This document shows positions 7,280 to 12,207 of a stretch of 13,392 nucleotides of DNA, piece after piece (the first letter of the stretch is position 1; every line of letters begins with the position of its first letter). Under the pieces are notes generated by a model. It was not told the origin of the DNA. It saw only the letters and a program-made list of their open reading frames with translations, and made no database searches. This DNA is from DASYML01 sp036399835 (GTDB taxonomy: Bacteria; Acidobacteriota; Blastocatellia; Pyrinomonadales; Pyrinomonadaceae). The position numbers and the translations under genes are program-made. Where the stretch lies: the NCBI GenBank assembly GCA_036399835.1, contig DASWMI010000040.1:1-13392 (forward strand), written 5' to 3'.

Positions 7280-8704
7280 TTAAACAAGCCGTCTGAGCCT
7301 GCCAGCATCCTCCGTCTCGGACCGTGCTTCGCGAAACTGGCCCACATCGCTGCGCCGACGGCTGATGTGCTCTTCTGTCGTCTCGCTCGTCACGACTTCA
7401 TAAAGGATAGCTTCCTTTTCAGGTTGCTTGCGCAGGATACGACCCAGCCGCTGTATGTGCTCGCGCGTAGAGCCTGAGCCGGAAAGCACCACGGCGACGG
7501 AAGCCTCCGGAATATTGACGCCCTCGTTGAGCACCTTGGAGGTCGCCAGCGCCCACACGTCGCCGCGATTAAAAGCTTCGAGCCACTGTTTGCGCTCCTT
7601 GATGGCGGTCTGGTGCGTAATCGCAGGGATGCAAAATTGCTCCGAGATGCGATAAACCATCTCATTCTCGGCAGTAAAGATGAGCGTGCGGTCTCTTCTG
7701 TGACGGGTCAGCAGGTCCGCGAGCACGCGTAGCTTGGCTTCTGTGCCGAGCGCTATGCGCTTCGATTCGCGATACGCCATCATCGCCCTGCGGCCCGCTT
7801 CGCTACGCGCGCTCGCCGCGATAAAGAGCTGCCATCCTTGCAGGCTGCTCAAGGAAATATGCTTCTCCTTGAGAAACTCTCGAAAGACTACGCGGGCCTC
7901 TTCGTAGGCGGCACGCTCCTCCTGGCTCAGCCTGACGTTGATACGCGCGACGCTGTAATCCGAGAGATACTCGCCCGCCAGCTCGTGCGCCTCCCTGCGA
8001 TAAACGATTGGTCCAATAAGCTGCTCAAGGCTGCGCTCTTCGCCGTCCGCGCGTTCGGGCGTGGCCGTCAGCCCCAGACGAAAGGGAGCAATCGCCAACT
8101 CAGCCGCGTAGCGATAGATACTGCTCGGCAGATGATGACACTCGTCAAAGATGATGAGTCCGAACTGGTTGCCCAAGCGTTCCATAAAACGGAAGGCTGA
8201 AGCGTATGTCGTCACGGTCAAAGCGCCGACCTCGTAATATCCGCCACCGATGAGGCCCACTTCCGCCTGAAAGCATGAGAGCAGCAGGTCGTACCACTGG
8301 TTCATGAGGTCTATCGTCGGGACGACGACGAGCGTCGAGCGCCTGGTCCGCTCGATAGCCATCTGCGCGACGAGGCTCTTGCCAGCGCCCGTCGGCAGAA
8401 TGACCACGCCGCAACGCGCGGCCCGCTTCCATTCATTGATTGATTGTTCCTGATAAGGACGAGGCTCGACCGAAAACTTCGTGTGGAAATCGAACTCTTG
8501 ATAAGCGCGTGCCTGGTCTTCATAAAGAACGCCCTGGCGTATCAACTCCCTGACAACATGCCTGTAGGTCCAGGCCGGAGCACGCCAGCGCATCACGCGC
8601 TCATCCCAGCGAAACTCCCTTGGCACGGACGCCTCGCTCCCGGCCCCCTCAAGCAACAGCGTCCCCGCATCAAAACGAAGCACAAGCGGTGTCGAACTCA
8701 TCAT
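7280..8704 (-). CDS. XPB-like superfamily 2 DNA helicase
   Basis: This 474-residue protein has the order expected for archaeal and bacterial XPB. An N-terminal damage-recognition-like region (about 1-78) is followed by R-P-Y-Q (82-85) and Walker A L-P-T-G-A-G-K109-S. Motif II is D187-E-C-H, and motif III G-L-T-A-T-P (211-216). A charged helical insert (about 258-315) fits the thumb-like ThM region, and motif VI is Q-R-L-G-R-I-L-R (418-425). XPB uses ATP to open DNA around damage. The RED motif that follows motif III in human and archaeal XPB reads R218-A-D220 here, losing the acidic residue. Two consecutive ATGs (8704 and 8701) mark the start without a clear ribosome binding site. The Bax1 gene follows 52 bases downstream. 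A tandem 14-base repeat lies just upstream. Confidence 0.93.
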   Translation of the reverse strand: MMSSTPLVLRFDAGTLLLEGAGSEASVPREFRWDERVMRWRAPAWTYRHVVRELIRQGVLYEDQARAYQEFDFHTKFSVEPRPYQEQSINEWKRAARCGVVILPTGAGKSLVAQMAIERTRRSTLVVVPTIDLMNQWYDLLLSCFQAEVGLIGGGYYEVGALTVTTYASAFRFMERLGNQFGLIIFDECHHLPSSIYRYAAELAIAPFRLGLTATPERADGEERSLEQLIGPIVYRREAHELAGEYLSDYSVARINVRLSQEERAAYEEARVVFREFLKEKHISLSSLQGWQLFIAASARSEAGRRAMMAYRESKRIALGTEAKLRVLADLLTRHRRDRTLIFTAENEMVYRISEQFCIPAITHQTAIKERKQWLEAFNRGDVWALATSKVLNEGVNIPEASVAVVLSGSGSTREHIQRLGRILRKQPEKEAILYEVVTSETTEEHISRRRSDVGQFREARSETEDAGRLRRLV

Positions 8705-8735
8705 CTATTCAAGGATACATCAGCCGCTTTAAAAA

Positions 8736-8763
8736 TTGGACCAGGCTTAGTGGACCAAGCTTA
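8736..8763. repeat. Tandem 14-base repeat upstream of the XPB gene
   Basis: TTGGACCAGGCTTA (8736-8749) is followed directly by GTGGACCAAGCTTA (8750-8763), matching at 12 of 14 positions. Each unit holds one copy of the TGGACCA palindrome. The pair fills half of the 56-base gap between the XPB start and the DinB stop and ends on that stop codon. It could be a protein-binding site or a by-product of whatever maintains the TGGWCCA word. Confidence 0.6.
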
Positions 8764-9270
8764 CAGGCTGCCTTCATCCGCAGAAGGGCCGTAGATTGAA
8801 GGGACAGCCACATCGTTGAGCCGCAGGTAAACGCCAAGCTGCGCGCGATGATGAATGTTATGATTCATCACCATCCCACGCAGGACGGCCATGCGCGGCA
8901 TGGTAAAGACAGTCTTCCCGCCATGCAGCAGCGACCAGGGCTTGAAAAACTCTTCATCGCTCGCCTCTGCGATGGCCGCACGCGCCTCCGCGACATTCTT
9001 ATCGAACGTCGCCAGAAACTCTTCCCTTGAATTAAGCTGCTCGGCCCTCAAAGGCGGACCGCCCACAGGAGCTATATCAATGGAATCCTTCTTGAGCGTA
9101 TGCACGGTCCAACTAGGGAGGTTCGCCAGGTGCGTCGCCAGCCCGCCCATCGGCGTGGACTTCTCATGCGGCTTCCAACCCAGTCTGTCCTCCGGCACGC
9201 GCTCCAAAGTCTTACGCGTATTCGCCATCTCATGGTCAAATTCCGGCAGCAGCGTTTCGCTTAATCTCAT
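8761..9270 (-). CDS. DinB-fold protein (second copy)
   Basis: This 169-residue protein has a fuller DinB signature than the first copy. G-L-A-T-H47-L-A-N-L-P-S-W gives the first metal-ligand helix. N-H137-N-I-H-H141-R-A-Q-L-G-V-Y-L-R gives the paired ligands and the conserved helix, and V-P-S-I-Y-G-P-S-A-D-E is the usual family ending. Three histidines would hold a divalent metal. The fold is shared by thiol-dependent transferases and putative hydrolases; the substrate is unknown. AAAGGAGAG placed before the ATG at 9270 is the best ribosome binding site in this cluster and supports the start. It precedes the XPB gene by 56 bases on the same strand, so the helicase-nuclease pair is flanked by DinB-fold genes on both sides. 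The two copies share little sequence and are not a recent duplication. Confidence 0.88.
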   Translation of the reverse strand: MRLSETLLPEFDHEMANTRKTLERVPEDRLGWKPHEKSTPMGGLATHLANLPSWTVHTLKKDSIDIAPVGGPPLRAEQLNSREEFLATFDKNVAEARAAIAEASDEEFFKPWSLLHGGKTVFTMPRMAVLRGMVMNHNIHHRAQLGVYLRLNDVAVPSIYGPSADEGSL

Positions 9271-9386
9271 TGATCTCTCCTTTGGTGTTTGAGCGTAAGT
9301 CTTATCCTGATGGGTTAGAGATTCAACTTTCCTGCGTTAGAGTCCATTGAGCACCTGCTTTATGGGCTGGCTGAAGATGATCTAAA

Positions 9387-10403
9387 TCATGCGGCCTGCT
9401 GAGCTATTCTTTGCTGTAAGAATAACAGCACTTCGCGCTTCTGCAAGGGAGTCAGCATGTCAATACTGTTGGCCTGATATTTTTTCTTGAGCCAGTCAAC
9501 CAGTTGGTCCTCGGTCTTGCCTAGAGCGCGGCAGGCGGCGAGAATCTCTGTCTTTGAGCCGTTCTCCGTCGCTGCTGTCGAATCAAGCGTGACGGGGGCA
9601 GCGGTCGCGGCTCTCTTCTCGCGCGTGTGCGCTGTGGGCGGCAGAGGCTCTTCTTCCGCCGGATCGCTGGCAGAGATGGGCGAGATGGTGGCTGGAGTGT
9701 AGCTGAGCATGTCTTCCATATCCTGCGTGAAGAATTCGGAAGCATTGACGGCAAGCAGGGTCGCGGCAATCAATGAGCGCTTCTGGCCCATTTTCTGTAT
9801 GGTGTTAACCTGGTCCGCGATGTCCGGGTTGGCGACGCGGCCCGTCGGCTGGCCTTCAACGCGAGCATCGCCGGCAGGGAATTTAGCGCCGCAGCCTCCC
9901 TTCTTCCTAAAGCAGAGCCATCCTCCTCCATATTCTTCTTTGCCCTTGATGATGGCGGCCTGTTTGCAATCCGGGCAGAGGCGCTGTGATTCGCGATAAC
10001 GATATTTCGTCTCGCGCGAATTGCAGGAGCCGTCGGCCTCCGCGACGAGCAGGTCTCCGCGAAAGAGCTGGCAGCGATAGAGATAGTAGAAGAAGGGTTC
10101 GCCTTCGTAATCTGCGCCGGTCCAGTCTTCAATGCGCTCGATGAGCTGAAAGCGCGTCGAGAGACCGAAGAAGGTCGTCAGCTTTTCGGCTCCGGGCTTG
10201 AGCAGCGTGAGCTTGTCCGTGCCCGGGATAAGGCCGTAGTCCACATCCCTGCGAAGGACGCGGCTGACGAATTCCGTAATCGTGTTGTAACGCTCGACAG
10301 CCAGCTCTATGGACATAGCAGGCATAAACTGCGAGCGGTCAAGGTGCGCCAGCGCAGCCTCGCTCGCCAACGCCGCGTTCATCTCTCTATCTTCTGCGCT
10401 CAT
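9387..10403 (-). CDS. Zinc-ribbon protein next to ssb, possibly a single-strand annealing protein
   Basis: I do not recognise a named family for this 338-residue protein. Residues 30-135 form a conserved-looking domain (R-R-D-V-D-Y-G-L-I-P-G-T...L-L-K-P-G-A-E-K-L, then Y-R-C-Q-L...D-G-S-C-N-S-R-E-T-K-Y). A zinc ribbon follows with C143-x-x-C146, C164 and C171. Residues 190-232 (N-P-D-I-A-D-Q-V-N-T-I-Q-K-M-G-Q-K-R-S-L...F-F-T-Q-D-M-E-D) resemble the K-x-x-Q-K-R-x-x-x-A-x-L core segment of phage ERF/RecT/Rad52-like annealing proteins. A proline- and alanine-rich linker (235-280) leads to a helical C-terminal domain (285-335), as in such proteins. It lies 125 bases downstream of ssb on the same strand, fitting a role on single-stranded DNA. 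The gene is certain; the function is inference. Its ribosome binding site is weak. Confidence 0.75.
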   Translation of the reverse strand: MSAEDREMNAALASEAALAHLDRSQFMPAMSIELAVERYNTITEFVSRVLRRDVDYGLIPGTDKLTLLKPGAEKLTTFFGLSTRFQLIERIEDWTGADYEGEPFFYYLYRCQLFRGDLLVAEADGSCNSRETKYRYRESQRLCPDCKQAAIIKGKEEYGGGWLCFRKKGGCGAKFPAGDARVEGQPTGRVANPDIADQVNTIQKMGQKRSLIAATLLAVNASEFFTQDMEDMLSYTPATISPISASDPAEEEPLPPTAHTREKRAATAAPVTLDSTAATENGSKTEILAACRALGKTEDQLVDWLKKKYQANSIDMLTPLQKREVLLFLQQRIAQQAA

Positions 10404-10444
10404 ATTTTTTCATCCCGTGTGCAATATCGAAGAAAAGGATCAGG

Positions 10445-10499
10445 GCGGCAGCGTACATGATGGATAAAAGAGGATCTCTTTTCAGCTTATAGCTGCCGC
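10445..10499. other. Nested inverted repeats between ssb and the annealing-like gene
   Basis: Outer arms GCGGCAGC (10445-10452) and GCTGCCGC (10492-10499) enclose an inner perfect palindrome, AAAAGAG-GAT-CTCTTTT (10466-10482). Both could fold in either strand. On the minus strand, the direction of transcription here, the inner hairpin ends in CTCTTTT, which is terminator-like. It could weaken read-through from ssb into the next gene or form a leader structure for the downstream gene. Confidence 0.4.
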
Positions 10500-10528
10500 G
10501 CCAATTCTTCATCGTTTCTCTCTTGACG

Positions 10529-10990
10529 TTAGAACGGAATCGCTTTCTCGTCTATCTCGACGGGGGCTGGCGCGCGTCGCGCTGCTGCTGCCTGGCGCGT
10601 AGGCTGGCCGCTGCTCGCCGGCTCGAATTGCCGGACCGGAATACCTTCGCGCTCGCCGCTGTTCGCAGAGTCCAGGAAATGCACCTCGCTTGCATTCACT
10701 TCAAGCGTGTAGCGCGATTTGCCTTCCTTGTCGGTCCAGTCTTCAACGTGAAGTCTGCCTTCGACGTAAACGCTCCGGCCCTTGGCTAAAAATCTCGAAA
10801 CCGTCTCGGCCTGTTTGCCCCAGACCGTGACGCGAAACCAGGTCGTGATGTCCTGCTGCTCACCGGCATTATTCTTGCGGCGCTCGTTGCTGGCAAGACT
10901 GAAAGTGCAGACAGGCGTGCCCTGCGGCGTGTAACGCAGCTCGGGGTCGCGTCCCAGATTGCCGACGACGATAATCTTATTGAATGACAT
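10529..10990 (-). CDS. ssb: Single-stranded DNA-binding protein
   Basis: This 153-residue protein has an OB-fold over about residues 1-108. N-K-I-I-V-V-G-N-L-G-R-D-P-E-L-R-Y opens it, and T-W51-F-R-V-T-V-W57-G-K-Q-A-E is the classic SSB segment whose aromatic residues stack on bases. V-Y-V-E-G-R-L-H-V-E-D-W85 follows. A flexible proline, alanine and arginine tail (110-145) ends in acidic residues and I-P-F, the docking tip for DNA polymerase, RecQ, RecO and other partners; the tip is less acidic than the usual DDDIPF. SSB coats single strands during replication and repair, usually as a tetramer. AAGGAA and GAGA precede the ATG. The gene heads a minus-strand run with the annealing-like gene next. 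It is not paired with rpsF or rpsR here, so this may be an additional or repair-linked SSB. Confidence 0.96.
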   Translation of the reverse strand: MSFNKIIVVGNLGRDPELRYTPQGTPVCTFSLASNERRKNNAGEQQDITTWFRVTVWGKQAETVSRFLAKGRSVYVEGRLHVEDWTDKEGKSRYTLEVNASEVHFLDSANSGEREGIPVRQFEPASSGQPTRQAAAARRAPAPVEIDEKAIPF

Positions 10991-11030
10991 TTCTCTTGTT
11001 CCTTATCTCTTGATACTTTCGGCCATGAAG

Positions 11031-11058
11031 GTTTGAACTCAATAGTTTGAGTCCAAAC
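11031..11058. promoter_or_regulatory. Operator-like inverted repeat upstream of ssb
   Basis: GTTTGAACTCAA (11031-11042) and TTGAGTCCAAAC (11047-11058) form a dyad with 11 of 12 positions matching and a four-base centre (TAGT). It lies 41 to 68 bases before the ssb start. On the minus strand a possible promoter, TTGTGT with an 18-base gap to TATGAG, lies just upstream, so the dyad would overlap the transcript start or leader. The symmetry suits a dimeric repressor. It does not match the LexA boxes I know well enough to assign. Confidence 0.45.
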
Positions 11059-11206
11059 ACCTCATCTTTCGTCTCATATGTGGGACAGTGTATCACACAC
11101 AACAACCGCTGTATAGCGTTATTAACTTTAAGCGGAGGCTCAATCTGTTTCCGAAAATATCAATGACTTTGAGGGATGCGAGGGATGTGTGCGTTATCCA
11201 GCCGGT

Positions 11207-11866
11207 TTACACTTTCTCGAACAACGAGAGGCGGCGGGCGAGCGTCTGGTCCAGTTTGAGTAAAAATTCCTGGCGGCTGATGCCTTTTGCGCCGAGAGTC
11301 TGCATGTGAGGCGTGACCATCTGAATATCAATCCAGTCGAGACCTCTTGCAGAGAGATGCTCTATCAGAAAGAGCAAAGCGAGCTTGGAGGCATTCGGGC
11401 GAAGGTAAAACATGCTCTCGCCGGAGAAAGCGCCTCCGGCGTCAACGCCGTAAAGCCCGCCGACGAGCCGCTCGCCTTCCCAGACCTCCACGCTATGCGC
11501 CTGGCCCATGCGGTGAAGCGCCAGATAAGCCCTGATCATCTCAGGCGTAATCCATGTGCCGACTTCGTGCGAGCGTTTAACCCATGCGCAGGCGCGTATG
11601 ACCGCCTCGAAATCTTTATCAATGGTCAACTGAAAGGGGGCAATGCGTTTGACTCTCAAGAGGCTACGCGGGATGTGCAAGTCCTTGAACTCAAGCACGC
11701 CCCTCTCTTCCGGGCAGAACCAGGTCAGGGGCCAGCCTTCCATCGGCCAGGGAAAAATCCCCCGGCGATAAGCCTGGACCAGATTGGCCGGATTGAGCTG
11801 GCCGCCGATGGCGACAATATCCCCGTAAGGCGCGAATCTCGGATCGGGAAAGCGTATTAGGCCCAT
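11207..11866 (-). CDS. aat: Leucyl/phenylalanyl-tRNA--protein transferase
   Basis: This 219-residue enzyme moves leucine or phenylalanine from its tRNA onto proteins that begin with arginine or lysine, marking them for ClpS-ClpAP degradation (the bacterial N-end rule). The family pattern is complete: F-P-D-P-R-F-A-P-Y-G-D-I-V-A-I-G-G near the start, A-Y-R-R-G-I-F-P-W-P (32-41), W-F-C-P-E-E-R-G (49-56), G-T-W-I-T (103-107), V-E-V-W...L-V-G-G-L-Y-G (126-140) and G-E-S-M-F (149-153). I-D-I-Q-M-V-T-P-H-M-Q-T-L-G-A stands near 179-193. The length is slightly short of typical, with a brief N-terminus, but no motif is missing. The gene is separated from ssb by 216 bases and diverges from the secreted-protein gene. 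It is the upstream end of the ten-gene minus-strand run. Confidence 0.97.
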   Translation of the reverse strand: MGLIRFPDPRFAPYGDIVAIGGQLNPANLVQAYRRGIFPWPMEGWPLTWFCPEERGVLEFKDLHIPRSLLRVKRIAPFQLTIDKDFEAVIRACAWVKRSHEVGTWITPEMIRAYLALHRMGQAHSVEVWEGERLVGGLYGVDAGGAFSGESMFYLRPNASKLALLFLIEHLSARGLDWIDIQMVTPHMQTLGAKGISRQEFLLKLDQTLARRLSLFEKV

Positions 11867-11932
11867 AAAGCTCAGTTTTAAAGTATAACAGGATAGCGCG
11901 TAAACCTTTTCATTTTATCAAAGCAGAAGAGC

Positions 11933-12058
11933 ATGTCCGAATTGAAAATCGGGCCGGCGTTTTTCGGTCTCTTTAAGCTCAGACTGGACCACTGGCCGCG
12001 CGTTCAAGAATTTCTCAACCACCCTCTGCGAAATTTAAGCTGGAAAAATCAAAAATAA
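11933..12058 (+). CDS. Possible small open frame of 41 codons
   Basis: An ATG at 11933 opens 41 codons ending in TAA. A weak GAAGAG lies just before the ATG. The predicted product has mixed hydrophobic and charged residues (L-K-I-G-P-A-F-F-G-L-F-K-L-R-L-D-H-W-P-R) and no stop-like low complexity. It lies between two divergent genes, and there is no family match that I can name. It may be chance, a leader peptide or a remnant. Confidence 0.2.
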   Translation: MSELKIGPAFFGLFKLRLDHWPRVQEFLNHPLRNLSWKNQK

Positions 12059-12190
12059 ATAGGCCCATTCCTGCGCTGTGACTGCGTGTCTATTCTTCTA
12101 TGGCAACAGTTGTCGCCGTTATCCAGCACCGGAACGAGCCGGAAGACAGGCCAGATGTTTGTTCGGCGCAAGCGATGACGGCGCGCCGGG

Positions 12191-12198
12191 AAAGGAAG
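12191..12198 (+). promoter_or_regulatory. Ribosome binding site that decides the start of the secreted-protein gene
   Basis: AAAGGAAG ends nine bases before the ATG at 12208. Other in-frame starts (ATG 12100, ATG 12175, GTG 12241 and GTG 12274) have no comparable purine stretch. GTG 12274 would give a more ordinary signal peptide length, so it remains an alternative. Confidence 0.5.
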
Positions 12199-12207
12199 CC
12201 TCGTGAA

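Larger units (their letters stand above)
11867..12207. other. Divergent intergenic region between aat and the secreted-protein gene
   Basis: This 341-base stretch separates two divergent genes, so promoters for both should lie here. The aat-proximal part is AT-rich (TTTTAAAGTATAACA near 11876-11890), but I cannot fix a promoter. It holds one TGGACCA copy (11985-11991), a short direct repeat TTTAAGCT (11972-11979 and 12034-12041) and one small open frame, listed separately. No tRNA, insertion sequence end or clear terminator is seen. Confidence 0.4.

Noticed and set aside
4415..8704. Restriction-modification or named anti-phage system
   Set aside because: A helicase, nucleases and an HNH protein are present, but there is no methyltransferase, specificity subunit or known defence marker. 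The XPB-Bax1 pairing points to repair.
9387..10990. Prophage recombination module (ssb plus annealing protein)
   Set aside because: No integrase, phage structural genes or attachment repeats are visible, and the flanking genes are ordinary chromosomal genes such as aat.
11306..11860. A 184-codon plus-strand open frame
   Set aside because: It lies fully opposite aat, whose family motifs are complete, so the plus frame is a shadow.
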